Notes under the pieces: generated by a model
What the model saw: only the letters and a program-made list of their open reading frames with translations
What the model was told of the DNA's origin: nothing
Databases searched by the model: none
Made by a program: the position numbers and the translations under genes
In this document: positions 22,560-32,415 of the stretch, in pieces
Layout of the letters: every line of letters begins with the position of its first letter
Numbering within the stretch: position 1 is the stretch's first letter
Assembly: GCA_015063005.1 (NCBI GenBank)
Contig: SUTF01000009.1
Span: 1-64,000 of the forward strand
Length of the DNA: 64,000 bases
Reading direction: 5' to 3'
Origin: Methanobrevibacter millerae
GTDB taxonomy: Archaea > Methanobacteriota > Methanobacteria > Methanobacteriales > Methanobacteriaceae

Positions 22560-24143
22560 TTAAATTAATTCAACATCCATTGTTTCAATTACATCTTTAA
22601 TTTCTTGCTCATCAGAACCTTCTGAAATATTACACATTAAAGCCAAGTTCTTTACCAAACCACAGTTAGGTCCCTCAGGAGTTTCGTTAGGACATATCTT
22701 ACCAAACTGAGTTGGGTGCAAATCTCTTGCTTCAAAGTGAGGTTGACTTCTAGTTAAAGGAGATACAACACGTCTTAAATGAGAAAGAGTACCCATGTAA
22801 CTAGTTCTATCTAAAAGCTGACTTACACCAGCTCTTCCACCAACCCAATTACCAGTAGCAATCGCGTGCTTAATGTTTTCAGTTAAAACATCACTACGAA
22901 CAGCCTGTTTGATGGAAAGTTCTTTACCTCTAGAAATACTTCTTTCAAGTTGATAACTCATATCTCTAGTTAAATTAGTGAAAGCAACTCTGAATAAATC
23001 TTCCATTAAATCTCCAGAAACCCTGAGTCTTTTATTAGTATAGTGGTCCTTATCGTGAGGTTCTCTTTGTTCGTGAATAACTTCAAGCAACATTTCAGTC
23101 ATTTCAGCTAAGTAAGTAGCTTTATCTGCACGTTTTTCTTTGCTATCACCTAAATGAGGCAATAAATAACGGTCAATTACTTCTTCAGCACGTTGGATAC
23201 GGTAATCTTCAGACATTTTAAAAGCAACACGATTTCCAATATATTTAATAGCTGCAGTGGTTAAATACTCATTTCTTTCTTCAGGAGTTAAATCTCTCAT
23301 TTCATTAGGATCAATTTTGAGAGCTTCTTCAGAAACTTGAATATCATCCGCAATAATCATTTGGAAATTGTTATTTGATTCTGAGATTTTAGTAATAATC
23401 TGTTCATCAGTGGATAAACCTAAAGCCCTTAATAAAATAACAAGTGGTATTTCACCAGGAACATATGGGAAAGATACTCTTAAAAATGCTTTATTTTTAC
23501 GTGGTTTTTTATACTCCAAAGTAATTCTAGCTCTAAAACCACTTCTAATTGAAGTTACGACCGCTTTAGCATGCCTGTCTTCAACTTCTTTGACACGTTC
23601 AAGAATAACCTTATTTGGTGCGATTTCTTCCATTGTAACAACAGCTCTTTCAGAACCATTTACAATAAAGTAACCACCCAAATCTTGAGGGTCTTCATTA
23701 TGTTCCAACAATTCTTCTGCGGAAAGACCATTGAGATAGCAGTAATCGGATTTTAACATTACAGGCAATTCACCAATATAAACCTCTTCTAAAGGATTTT
23801 CCTCATTATCCTTATTTAATGCCATATCAAGATACATATGTGCAGAATAATTTAAATTTCTAAGTCTTGCATCAGTAGGATAAATATCACTGTTTGAACC
23901 ATCTGCTTCACGAGTAAATGGTTTTTTGATTTTAACTTCACCAGTTTTAACTGTGTATTTAACCTTCTTTAGCTCACCAGTTTCTTCATCAGTTTCATCG
24001 TTCTCAATTACGATAGGTTCACTGATGTCAATAATTTTCTGAATTCTATTGTTCACAAAATCATTGTATGATTTAATATGGTGATCTACTAAATCATATT
24101 TATCAAAAAATGCATCAACTAACTTCCAGTTATTATCTGTCAT
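22560..24143 (-). CDS. rpoB2: RNA polymerase subunit B''
   Basis: N-terminal half of the second-largest subunit (protrusion, lobe and start of the fork). 527 residues. Signature segments are HIKSYNDFVNNRIQKII, GGYFIVNGSERAVVTMEEIAPN and VSPLTRSQPHFEARDLHPTQFG with ICPNETPEGPNCGLVKNLAL near the C-terminus. A strong GGAGG precedes the ATG. Splitting of RpoB into B'' and B' is a known feature of Methanobacteriales and related methanogens. Confidence 0.97.
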   Translation of the reverse strand: MTDNNWKLVDAFFDKYDLVDHHIKSYNDFVNNRIQKIIDISEPIVIENDETDEETGELKKVKYTVKTGEVKIKKPFTREADGSNSDIYPTDARLRNLNYSAHMYLDMALNKDNEENPLEEVYIGELPVMLKSDYCYLNGLSAEELLEHNEDPQDLGGYFIVNGSERAVVTMEEIAPNKVILERVKEVEDRHAKAVVTSIRSGFRARITLEYKKPRKNKAFLRVSFPYVPGEIPLVILLRALGLSTDEQIITKISESNNNFQMIIADDIQVSEEALKIDPNEMRDLTPEERNEYLTTAAIKYIGNRVAFKMSEDYRIQRAEEVIDRYLLPHLGDSKEKRADKATYLAEMTEMLLEVIHEQREPHDKDHYTNKRLRVSGDLMEDLFRVAFTNLTRDMSYQLERSISRGKELSIKQAVRSDVLTENIKHAIATGNWVGGRAGVSQLLDRTSYMGTLSHLRRVVSPLTRSQPHFEARDLHPTQFGKICPNETPEGPNCGLVKNLALMCNISEGSDEQEIKDVIETMDVELI

Positions 24144-24369
24144 TGACTTCCTCCAGCATTATGTAAACATAACATAAATAAATTAAACAATAAAAAAATA
24201 AACGTAAATAGATAATTTAACTTATCTATTATTTTCATCATTATTCTTAATTTACTCCCAACTATCTAATTATAAGATAATTCATCTCAAACTAATTTAT
24301 AATGAATTTCTAAAAAAATAAAATACGAAATTAAACAATATAAACTTACTCTAAAATTATATTAATTAT

Positions 24370-24618
24370 CTAACCTTCAATAACAATTCTGTAAGAAATA
24401 AATTCACCAGCAGTTTTACTATCACGAGTAATTTTCAAAACATCCCCTGCAGAAATTTCACTTGATTTAGCTAGCTCTTTTACTACAGGATCATCAATTT
24501 TAATTTTTGGAAGGTTATTAATATCAAAATCAGAATTCTGTTGCAACAATTCTTTTTCAGATTCTGAAATAACTTCATGCTTTGGTACTAAATTATGTTG
24601 TTGAATATCTATTTTCAA
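24370..24618 (-). CDS. rpoH: RNA polymerase subunit H (RPB5 homologue)
   Basis: 82 residues from a TTG start at 24618, preceded by GGAGG at 7-nt spacing. The longer ORF would run into tRNA-Lys and is rejected. The sequence has LVPKHEVIS near the N-terminus and LPKIKIDDPVVKELA and GDVLKITRDS in the core, all typical of archaeal RpoH. It heads the rpo operon and follows a tRNA cluster by about 40 nt. A 226-bp AT-rich gap before rpoB2 may contain a second promoter. Confidence 0.95.
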   Translation of the reverse strand: MKIDIQQHNLVPKHEVISESEKELLQQNSDFDINNLPKIKIDDPVVKELAKSSEISAGDVLKITRDSKTAGEFISYRIVIEG

Positions 24619-24649
24619 ATTTTTTCCTCCAGCTAGAAAAGTTAAATAT

Positions 24650-24734
<85 letters not shown>

Positions 24735-24754
24735 TGAAAACATATAAATTTAAG

Positions 24755-24826
<72 letters not shown>

Positions 24827-24884
24827 AAGACTTAAATCAGTGCATTAGTAATAATACACTATTAATTAGATATGATAGTCATCA

Positions 24885-24899
24885 TATATAAACATTTCG
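24885..24899 (-). promoter_or_regulatory. BRE/TATA box for tRNA-Asp, tRNA-Lys and rpoH
   Basis: Reading the minus strand, CGAAA (BRE-like) is followed by TGTTTATATA. This would set transcription start about 30 nt before tRNA-Asp. Similar CGAAA-plus-TATA arrangements precede tRNA-Thr. Confidence 0.6.
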
Positions 24900-24954
24900 A
24901 AAAATGTAGATTATTTTAAAGAATAACAGATGACTACAATAAAATAATGTGAAA

Positions 24955-25028
<74 letters not shown>

Positions 25029-25035
25029 ACACAAA

Positions 25036-25110
<75 letters not shown>

Positions 25111-25188
25111 ATCAACATACAACATCTAATAATTTATATTTCTTGATATATAAATGTATCTAAAAATTACATTATATAACATCAAAAA

Positions 25189-25265
<77 letters not shown>

Positions 25266-25305
25266 CTAATATTATTAATGTAACATTTTATTATTTATTA
25301 AATAT

Positions 25306-25322
25306 CATTTAAATACTTTTCG
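25306..25322 (-). promoter_or_regulatory. BRE/TATA box for tRNA-Thr
   Basis: On the minus strand CGAAAAG is followed by TATTTAAATG, about 45-60 nt upstream of the tRNA 5' end. This is an archaeal BRE/TATA pattern. Confidence 0.55.
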
Positions 25323-25379
25323 TAAAAAATGAAGATTGAACAAAATTATTAAATATGATACAATTTATAATTAATAATC

Positions 25380-26243
25380 ATGATAAATAAAAATGAAATC
25401 ATTGAAAAAATACCTGATACATTAAATAAATTAAAGGAAAAAACTCCATTAACACAATGCATTACAAACTTCGTTACAGTGAATGATTGTGCTAATGCAA
25501 TTTTAGCATTAGGCGGGTCTCCAATTATGGCTGATGACCCACAGGAAGTAGCAGAAATTGTAAATATTGCAGATGCATTAGTGATAAATATTGGAACTGT
25601 TAGAAGAGAACAAATTGATGCAATGGAAATAAGTTCTGCACAGGCAAATAAGACAAATACTCCAATCACCATAGATCCTGTTGGGGTTGGAATAAGTAAT
25701 GTGAGAAATGAAACTACTCTTAATTTAATTGAAAACTACGATATTGCTGCAATTCGTGGAAACATAACCGAAATAAAAACCATTTCAAAACTAATCAATG
25801 TAATCGATGATACAAACACCGCAAAAGGAGTGGACGTTTGCGATGATGACATCATAACTGAAGAAAACCTGAAAGCAAATGGAGATATCATTGCTAAGAC
25901 CGCTGAGAAATTAAATACAGTTATATTAGCTAGTGGGCCAATAGACATTTTAAGCGATGGAAAAACAACAATAGCCATCTATGGCGGAGATGAAATGATG
26001 CCATTGATTACCGGTAGCGGATGCATGTTATCATCCCTTGTTGGAAGTTGTGTTGGTGCTGTCGATGCATTTGATGGAACTTTGCTTGCTATTCTTGCAA
26101 TGAATAAAGCTGGAGAAAAAGCAAGAGCAAAAGTTGATGAAAACAATTTGGGAACCGGATCATTTAGAACATTCTTAATTGATGCTTTATACAATACTGA
26201 TGCAGAAGAACTGGTAAAAGAATCAAAAATTGAGATATTATGA
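25380..26243 (+). CDS. thiM: hydroxyethylthiazole kinase
   Basis: Phosphorylates 4-methyl-5-(2-hydroxyethyl)thiazole for thiamine salvage. The family signature is clear: TPLTQCITNFVTVNDCANAILALGGSPIMA at about residues 22-51, and the phosphate-binding/catalytic segment ITGSGCMLSS near residue 210. 287 residues, slightly longer than the roughly 265-270 typical. There is no obvious RBS, so the transcript may be nearly leaderless. The stop overlaps thiE by ATGA. Confidence 0.95.
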   Translation: MINKNEIIEKIPDTLNKLKEKTPLTQCITNFVTVNDCANAILALGGSPIMADDPQEVAEIVNIADALVINIGTVRREQIDAMEISSAQANKTNTPITIDPVGVGISNVRNETTLNLIENYDIAAIRGNITEIKTISKLINVIDDTNTAKGVDVCDDDIITEENLKANGDIIAKTAEKLNTVILASGPIDILSDGKTTIAIYGGDEMMPLITGSGCMLSSLVGSCVGAVDAFDGTLLAILAMNKAGEKARAKVDENNLGTGSFRTFLIDALYNTDAEELVKESKIEIL

Positions 26244-26860
26244 ATAATGTAGACTTATCTCTTTATCTTGTAACAGACAACAGCGATGATGAAGAGAAAT
26301 TTTTAAAAACTATCGAAGAAGCAATTTTAGGTGGTGTTACTGTAGTTCAGATAAGGGAAAAAACTGCAGACACCCTCGACTTCTATAATTTAGCAGTTAA
26401 AGTTAAGGAAATTACAACAAAATATGATGTTGACTTGATAATTAACGATAGAGTTGATGTTGCATTGGCGATTGATGCTGACGGTGTGCATGTTGGACAA
26501 AGCGACATGCCATGTGACATTACACGCAAGTTAATTGGTGAAGATAAAATACTCGGTGTTTCAGCGGCAACCATTGAAGAAGCCAAAAAAGCTGAAAATG
26601 ATGGTGCCGATTATATTGGTACAGGAGCAGTATTTCCAACATCCACAAAAGATGATGCTCCAAGCATTACAAAACAAGACTTGATTGATATCGTTAAATC
26701 AATAAATATTCCAGTAGTAGCAATTGGAGGAATAACATTAGAAAATGCCTCCGAACTTAAAGATACTGGAATAGCAGGATTATCTGTAGTTAGTGCAATA
26801 ATGGGTGCAGACAATCCTAAAAAAGCATCTGAAAAGCTATTAAATATTTTTAATAGCTAA
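26240..26860 (+). CDS. thiE: thiamine-phosphate synthase
   Basis: Joins the pyrimidine and thiazole phosphates into thiamine monophosphate. A TIM-barrel protein of 206 residues with VVQIREK (diphosphate binding), INDRVDVALAIDADGVHVGQSDMP, GTGAVFPTSTK and AIGGITLENA. It overlaps thiM by four bases, so the pair forms a thiazole-salvage operon. The 3' end overlaps convergent pgk by 4 nt within a shared stem-loop. Confidence 0.96.
   Translation: MNNVDLSLYLVTDNSDDEEKFLKTIEEAILGGVTVVQIREKTADTLDFYNLAVKVKEITTKYDVDLIINDRVDVALAIDADGVHVGQSDMPCDITRKLIGEDKILGVSAATIEEAKKAENDGADYIGTGAVFPTSTKDDAPSITKQDLIDIVKSINIPVVAIGGITLENASELKDTGIAGLSVVSAIMGADNPKKASEKLLNIFNS
26835..26858. terminator. bidirectional stem-loop between thiE and pgk
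   Basis: AGCTATTAAA (26835-26844) and TTTAATAGCT (26849-26858) form a perfect 10-bp stem with a 4-nt loop. It covers part of the stop codons of both convergent genes, so it could act for both strands. Confidence 0.6.
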
Positions 26861-28086
26861 TCTTTACTTTTTTTCAAAGCTTCAACAGCAGCTAACTCCT
26901 TACCTGCCAACATGCTGATACAAGCTCCACCACCACTACTTATATGACTCATCTGGTCTTCACAACCGAGTCCTGCAGTAGCAGCTGCAATATGACCTCC
27001 ACCAATTAATGAAAAGCCTTCTGACCTTGCAATAGCATTGATTAGATCTTCCGTACCCATTGCAAAGTTAGGATCTTCAAATACTCCGGCAGGTCCATTT
27101 GCAAATATTGTTTTTGCATTTCTTATTTCGCTAGCATAATAATTGATTGTTTTTACACCAATATCGAAAATTGATTCATTAGGAATTTCCTCAAAGTCAA
27201 TATCCACCCTTTCGCCATCCCTATCTACAGCTATATCAATAGGATATTTAACCTTATCTCCGAACCTTTCAATTAACTCTTTGGATTTGACAACCATATC
27301 TTCATATCCCCGGCTTGCAATGAAATCCCTGTTGACTTGTCCAATATCAACACCAGCAGCCCACAATACAATGTTTGCTACAATTCCCGTAGTCAATATT
27401 GAATCTGCAGTTCCATTACTCAATACATGCTCCATAACGTCAATAGAATCATCAGGTTTCATTCCACCAAGCAAAAAGACACATGGATGTTGAACATTGT
27501 CTAAAGCATCCTGAATAACTGTCAATTCTTTTTCCATTACACGTCCTGCAGCTGAAGGAGTGTTGACAGTGAAACCAACCAGTGATGCTTGTGAACGGTG
27601 AGCAGCTGCAAATGCATCATTTACAAAGTAATCAATTAATGGAGAAAGTTCCCTTACCAAAATAGTTTTGGACTGTTCCAATGGAGTTCTTGAAAGGGAC
27701 TCTTCAGAAAAGAACCTTACATTTTCAAGCAAAAGAATTTCATGAGATTTTAAATTGCGAATAGCTTCTTTTGCAGATTCAGAAAAAATGGAATCAACAT
27801 ATTTGACTCTTAAATTCAAAATATCTGATAATGCTTCGGCATGTTGGGATAAAGTAGTGAAATCCTTTTTACCCGGACGGCTTTGGTGTGCAAGAATAAC
27901 AACACGAGCTCCCTTTTTGGATAATTCTTTTATTGTATGTGCATGTAACTTCAATCTTGTATCATCCAAAATAAGTCCTGAACTCGGATCTACAGGAGAA
28001 TTTACATCAATACGCACAAGTACAGTTTTATCTTCTATATCGAAATCATCAATAGTATTAAAATTAACAGACATACTCCCACTCAT
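26857..28086 (-). CDS. pgk: phosphoglycerate kinase
   Basis: Glycolytic/gluconeogenic enzyme interconverting 1,3-bisphosphoglycerate and 3-phosphoglycerate. Substrate-binding VLVRIDVNSPVD, LAHQSRPG and ENVRFFSEE are in the N-domain. The glycine-rich GGGHIAAATAGLG near the C-terminus is the nucleotide site. 409 residues. The ATG directly abuts the tpiA stop, so the two are coupled. An ATG four codons in, close behind GGGAG, is an alternative start. Confidence 0.97.
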   Translation of the reverse strand: MSGSMSVNFNTIDDFDIEDKTVLVRIDVNSPVDPSSGLILDDTRLKLHAHTIKELSKKGARVVILAHQSRPGKKDFTTLSQHAEALSDILNLRVKYVDSIFSESAKEAIRNLKSHEILLLENVRFFSEESLSRTPLEQSKTILVRELSPLIDYFVNDAFAAAHRSQASLVGFTVNTPSAAGRVMEKELTVIQDALDNVQHPCVFLLGGMKPDDSIDVMEHVLSNGTADSILTTGIVANIVLWAAGVDIGQVNRDFIASRGYEDMVVKSKELIERFGDKVKYPIDIAVDRDGERVDIDFEEIPNESIFDIGVKTINYYASEIRNAKTIFANGPAGVFEDPNFAMGTEDLINAIARSEGFSLIGGGHIAAATAGLGCEDQMSHISSGGGACISMLAGKELAAVEALKKSKD

Positions 28087-28755
28087 TTATAATTTACTTA
28101 CAAGGTCAAGTAATGCATCTTTTGGACTTTCAGCTTTAATAATTCCAGAAGCAAGCAATACACCATCAGCGCCTAAATCCATAGCTGCTTTCATATCATC
28201 ACCATTAGTGATTCCAGCACCACATAAAACTTTTACATCCTTATTGATAGCCTTAACACCTTTTACACTATCTTCCACAACTTCCGGTTGTGCTTGGGAT
28301 ACAGGTATGCCAGTTCCTATAAGTTCCGGTGGCTCTACAGCAACTGCATCAGGATTTAAACTAGCTACAGCTTTACTGGTAGCAATATTATTAGTACAAA
28401 CACAAGATTCAATATTATTTTGCTTGCATAACTGAATAACCTCATCAATATCTGCAAGCTGCATTCTTTTTTCGGAATGGTTGATTAAAGAACCAGAGAT
28501 TCCTGCTTCAACTAATGTTTCAATTAAATTTCCACCAGTGTGTCCTCCTGGAGAAATTGGGTCAATATGTTGAGCAAAGATAGGAAGGGATGTTTCATCA
28601 CTAATCCTATAAATATCTGCAGCCTGAGGAGCAGCAACCATTGTAATACCAGACTCCGCAGCAGCACTCTCCAAATCCTTTGCAAGATTCAAAGCATTTA
28701 AACCACTAGATTCCAAATAAGTTTTATAATTTAATATCACTATTGGCGTATTCAT
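28087..28755 (-). CDS. tpiA: triosephosphate isomerase
   Basis: Interconverts dihydroxyacetone phosphate and glyceraldehyde 3-phosphate. 222 residues, the short archaeal form. N-terminal VILNYKTYLES with the catalytic lysine, INHSEKRM with the catalytic histidine, and AVEPPELIGTGIPVSQA with the catalytic glutamate. GGGGAT precedes the ATG. tpiA-pgk form an operon. Confidence 0.97.
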   Translation of the reverse strand: MNTPIVILNYKTYLESSGLNALNLAKDLESAAAESGITMVAAPQAADIYRISDETSLPIFAQHIDPISPGGHTGGNLIETLVEAGISGSLINHSEKRMQLADIDEVIQLCKQNNIESCVCTNNIATSKAVASLNPDAVAVEPPELIGTGIPVSQAQPEVVEDSVKGVKAINKDVKVLCGAGITNGDDMKAAMDLGADGVLLASGIIKAESPKDALLDLVSKL

Positions 28756-28805
28756 ATCATATCCCCATTATTGACTTATTATATTATAATATTTAGAAAA
28801 CATTA

Positions 28806-29681
28806 TTAAAAAGACTTATGATTAGAAATTCTTTTTTTAGATAAGGCAATATACTCTTTATTTATATCATAGCCAATGTAATTACGATTATTTTGAATAG
28901 CTGCAATACATGTGGTTCCGCTACCGCAAAATGGGTCTAAAATCACATCATCCTCATAACTGTATAAATTAATTAATCTATGTGGCAGTTCAATGGGAAA
29001 TGGAGCAGGATGACCAATTCTTTTAGCATTGACTGCAGGAAAAGTCCATATGCTTTTTGTCCATTGGATGAAATCTTCCTTTAGAATCGTGTCCTTTTTG
29101 ACCTGTGCCTTGTTTTTGGAATAGGATTCCTTTGAAAATACCAGAATATATTCATGATAATCTCTCAGGACAGGATTTGAAGCAGACATCCAACTTCCCC
29201 ATGCGCAGGATCCTCCGCCACTGGCGGACTTGTCCCAAATTATTTCACCCCTCATTAAAAATCCCAATTTAAGCATGATGTTAATCACAAGCATATGCAG
29301 GGGAATATATGGCTTTCTTCCAATATTTGCGATATTAATGCAAGCTCTACCACCAGTTACCAGTTTTTTATAGGTTTCGCTGAAAACATTCGTCAGAAGG
29401 TCTTCGTATTCTGCCAATGTCAAATCGCTGTCATATTCCTTTCCCACATTATATGGGGGAGATGTAATCATCAGATGGACTGAATTGTCAGGAATCTCAT
29501 CCATTGATTCACTCGATTTTGCATATAATTTATTTAAATCTTTTTTAGGAATTTTTACCTCATTATATTCCAATTTTTTAGGAATTTCAAAGTCTTCAAA
29601 TAGTTTTGATGAATAGAATTCTCTTGAATCATGGCTTTCCCTTAAGACTGAACCGAAAGATGACGTTTTTGTTTTTCTCAT
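28806..29681 (-). CDS. type II DNA methyltransferase (probably N4-cytosine, beta class)
   Basis: The catalytic motif TSPPYNVG (residues 73-80) comes before the SAM-binding motif DPFCGSGTT (near residue 249), the beta-class order. SPPY is typical of N4-cytosine enzymes. The middle part is a probable target-recognition domain. It starts one base after the stop of the upstream nuclease gene, forming a compact restriction-modification operon in which it protects host DNA. The recognition sequence cannot be read from the sequence. Confidence 0.92.
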   Translation of the reverse strand: MRKTKTSSFGSVLRESHDSREFYSSKLFEDFEIPKKLEYNEVKIPKKDLNKLYAKSSESMDEIPDNSVHLMITSPPYNVGKEYDSDLTLAEYEDLLTNVFSETYKKLVTGGRACINIANIGRKPYIPLHMLVINIMLKLGFLMRGEIIWDKSASGGGSCAWGSWMSASNPVLRDYHEYILVFSKESYSKNKAQVKKDTILKEDFIQWTKSIWTFPAVNAKRIGHPAPFPIELPHRLINLYSYEDDVILDPFCGSGTTCIAAIQNNRNYIGYDINKEYIALSKKRISNHKSF

Positions 29682-29682
29682 A

Positions 29683-30558
29683 TTAAGACCCGTTAATTAG
29701 TTTTATAAACTTCATGCCCTTTTCTTGATATGTCAGTTCATTATCAGCTATTTCAATTATCTTTCCCAATTGTTCAGGACTTTTCATACCCGAAAAAAAG
29801 TTGAGGTCATTGACAAATAGCTCTTCAACACTATCCTTTAATTCGGAAATATCGTCGAATCTCATATATCCTCCATCATGGGAACTCTTTCGAGTATTAC
29901 CATGATTTAACGGATATGGATTTAATGACCAGAACCCCTGAATAATTCCCGCATTTTTCAGATAATCCGCCTTCTTGCAAAACCCGTTTGACAGAGGAGC
30001 ATTGCCAATGACCACCAACGGAATTTTGGAGGCATCGATGCTGGAAACACGAATATCAATACATTTGCCTATTGCTTTTAGAATTGAATCGGAGCGCGTG
30101 AAACTCGGTTTTCCCTTATGAGTCCTATAATCACCAATTTCAGTTAAAGAATCTGAATCTATATCATATATCCAATTCCAAACAATAGACATTTTCACCT
30201 CAAATATTATTTTTACATCATCAGCCCTTAATACTTTTTTGTTCCTTGTTGCAATAACCACATCAGCCGGAGAATTATATCCTATGCCTATTGAGGGAAT
30301 TTGCGCCTGCTGTACAACAAAAAGATTTTTATCCTGCGTAATGTGGCGAAATAAGTCGGCAACCCATTTTTCACTGAATTTTCCAATCAGGGAATTTCTG
30401 GACTGCAGAGTAGTCTTTCTTCCTCTATAACTTTTCGGCCAATATGCAAGAAATCTGCCATCCTCTGTCTGGTTGAACAGCTGTTCGGGTGAGGCGAAAT
30501 TTCGGCACCTATTAAAAAATAATCTTTCATGATTTTTGTTCCATAATTTCATAAACAT
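29683..30558 (-). CDS. type II restriction endonuclease, PD-(D/E)XK type
   Basis: 291 residues. A plausible nuclease core is PAD (residues 97-99, with D99), about 20 residues, then E120-V-K122 at the end of a hydrophobic strand (VKIIFEVKMS). That matches the PD-(D/E)XK fold. The direct coupling to a methyltransferase gene one base downstream is the main support for function. I do not recognise the specific restriction family. No clear RBS precedes the ATG; a second ATG two codons in is possible. Confidence 0.82.
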   Translation of the reverse strand: MFMKLWNKNHERLFFNRCRNFASPEQLFNQTEDGRFLAYWPKSYRGRKTTLQSRNSLIGKFSEKWVADLFRHITQDKNLFVVQQAQIPSIGIGYNSPADVVIATRNKKVLRADDVKIIFEVKMSIVWNWIYDIDSDSLTEIGDYRTHKGKPSFTRSDSILKAIGKCIDIRVSSIDASKIPLVVIGNAPLSNGFCKKADYLKNAGIIQGFWSLNPYPLNHGNTRKSSHDGGYMRFDDISELKDSVEELFVNDLNFFSGMKSPEQLGKIIEIADNELTYQEKGMKFIKLINGS

Positions 30559-30702
30559 TACATAAATTATTAAACATTAATATAATTAACTTATAAATTA
30601 TTAAAAAATATTCAATCAAAAGCAATATTGATATCAGCATGTAAAATCCATTTGAGTTCACAAAATACTAATACTAACAAAACTAAAAATAAGTGTGATT
30701 TT

Positions 30703-31620
30703 ATGTCATTCAATAAAAGTCAACAAGAAAAATTGGAAAAAAGTGGATACAGATTCGTAGGAAGCCATGGACATGCTGCAGTTAAGACATGCCATTGGAC
30801 TCGCCAAAGCATTGTAGACAAAGGAGTTTGCTATAAGGAAAAGTTCTACGGCATTGAGTCCCACAGATGTCTGCAGATGTCTCCTGCAGTTCCAAACTGC
30901 CAGCAGGAATGTGAATTTTGCTGGAGGGATTTAACATACACCCAAACGGAATGGGAAGATGACGAATATGACGATCCAAAAACAATAGTTGACGGAGCGA
31001 TTGAAGCACAAAACAATTTATTGTGTGGATATTACGGGAATGACAAGGCAAACCCTAAAAAACTTGAAGAAATAAAAAAACCAACCAATGCAGCAATTTC
31101 ATTGGCCGGAGAGCCTACACTTTATCCAAAAATCGATGAACTGATTGGAGAATTCAACAGAAGAGATTTTACCACTTTTGTAGTCAGCAATGGACAGTGC
31201 GTTGACAGGCTAAGAAATCTTGAAAACGATCCTTATCAATTATACCTTTCCTTGGATGCACCTACAAGCAAAATATATGATGATGTGTGCAGGCCCAGAA
31301 TAAGTGATGCATGGGACAATCTAAATGAATCCCTTGAAACGCTTTCCAGTTTCAACTCACGCACATGCATAAGAAACACCTGCGTTAAGGGAAGAAATAT
31401 GGTCAATCCAGAAAAGTATGCTGAACTAATCGATAAGGCAAATCCTGATTTCGTTGAAGTTAAAGCATACATGTGCGTCGGATCATCCCGTGAAAGATTG
31501 ACTCTGGACAATATGCCAACATTCGATGAAGTGAAGGACTTCGCCCAAAAAATCGGTGATGAATGCGGTAGAGAAATTACTGACAAAGCGGAAATAAGCC
31601 GCGTAGTTCTTTTAAAATAA
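30703..31620 (+). CDS. taw1: tRNA 4-demethylwyosine synthase (Taw1/TYW1)
   Basis: Radical-SAM enzyme that builds the tricyclic wyosine base from N1-methylguanosine 37 in tRNA-Phe. The radical-SAM cluster is C66-x3-C70-x2-C73. C30, C43 and C56 match the second iron-sulfur cluster of the archaeal enzyme. Length is 305 residues from the ATG at 30703, which has GTGAT just upstream. The longer ORF start is rejected because the extra 25 residues are low complexity. Confidence 0.95.
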   Translation: MSFNKSQQEKLEKSGYRFVGSHGHAAVKTCHWTRQSIVDKGVCYKEKFYGIESHRCLQMSPAVPNCQQECEFCWRDLTYTQTEWEDDEYDDPKTIVDGAIEAQNNLLCGYYGNDKANPKKLEEIKKPTNAAISLAGEPTLYPKIDELIGEFNRRDFTTFVVSNGQCVDRLRNLENDPYQLYLSLDAPTSKIYDDVCRPRISDAWDNLNESLETLSSFNSRTCIRNTCVKGRNMVNPEKYAELIDKANPDFVEVKAYMCVGSSRERLTLDNMPTFDEVKDFAQKIGDECGREITDKAEISRVVLLK

Positions 31621-31632
31621 AAAATTAGTTAA

Positions 31633-31899
31633 TTAAGGGTTGACTGCCTCATCAGCCGCACCCATAGTAACCTTAATGCTGTCTGAAAAATTAATTTCTG
31701 AAATCTTTTTTGAAGATTCGGATTTGGCTATATAATATGCCTGAGCAAAATTCATTGTAACAAATATTACGTCTTTAAAATCCAAAATGTAATTGTCTTC
31801 AGGTATCTTATTTAAAATATCAACCAATTCCTTTGCAATATCATTTGATTCTAGATGTGTGCCAAATTCAGCACCTACATTAATAAGCATAACTTTCAC
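31633..31899 (-). CDS. small STAS-like (DUF4325-like) protein
   Basis: 88 residues. The pattern ILDFKDVIFVTMNFAQAYYI followed by a short alpha/beta segment resembles STAS-like DUF4325 proteins, seen elsewhere as regulatory partners. The assignment rests on this pattern only. It is convergent with taw1 and divergent from nfeD. Confidence 0.6.
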   Translation of the reverse strand: MKVMLINVGAEFGTHLESNDIAKELVDILNKIPEDNYILDFKDVIFVTMNFAQAYYIAKSESSKKISEINFSDSIKVTMGAADEAVNP

Positions 31900-31986
31900 C
31901 TATAGAAATATTTAACGTTCATCATTAATTAAGATATAATAAAAATATTTATTTACTAATAGTACAAATAGTAAAGCGTGATTGAA

Positions 31987-32403
31987 ATGGATATTCTTAT
32001 TTGGGTGTTTATCGCAATATTATTCATAATTTTTGAATTAACAACAAATACTTTTGTGTTATTGTGGTTTGGTATAAGTGCACTTGTATCAGCAGCATTA
32101 AACTATTTGGGCTTTGACATTTACATTCAATTTGCAGTATTTATTATTTTATCATTAGTATTAATATTTCTTACAAGAAAATTTGCAATAAAAGTAACTG
32201 AAGAGCCGACTAAAAAAGCCACATCCGAAAGATTGATAGGAATGAAAGCTACTGTCATTAAAAAATTAAGTGCCAATGAAGCCATAGTTGAAGTGCGAGG
32301 TGAAAAGTGGAGTGCAATCATTCCAGAGGATGCTAATGTAGATGATGTTGTTAAAATAACCTCAATAGACAGTATAAAATTAGTAACCGAAAAAATCGAT
32401 TAA
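31987..32403 (+). CDS. nfeD: NfeD-like membrane protein
   Basis: 138 residues. Hydrophobic segments at the N-terminus (WVFIAILFIIFELTT, then two more up to about residue 60) are followed by an OB-fold-like domain (RLIGMKATVIKKLSANEAIVEVRGEKWSAI). This is the short NfeD type. It is 12 bp upstream of a slipin gene, the classic NfeD-stomatin pairing. The ATG at 31987 follows GTGAT; the GTG at 31978 is part of that RBS. Confidence 0.9.
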   Translation: MDILIWVFIAILFIIFELTTNTFVLLWFGISALVSAALNYLGFDIYIQFAVFIILSLVLIFLTRKFAIKVTEEPTKKATSERLIGMKATVIKKLSANEAIVEVRGEKWSAIIPEDANVDDVVKITSIDSIKLVTEKID

Positions 32404-32415
32404 GGAAATGATATT

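Noticed and set aside
28806..30558. A larger defence island around the restriction-modification pair
   Set aside because: Flanking genes on both sides (tpiA and taw1) are housekeeping and no further defence gene is visible.
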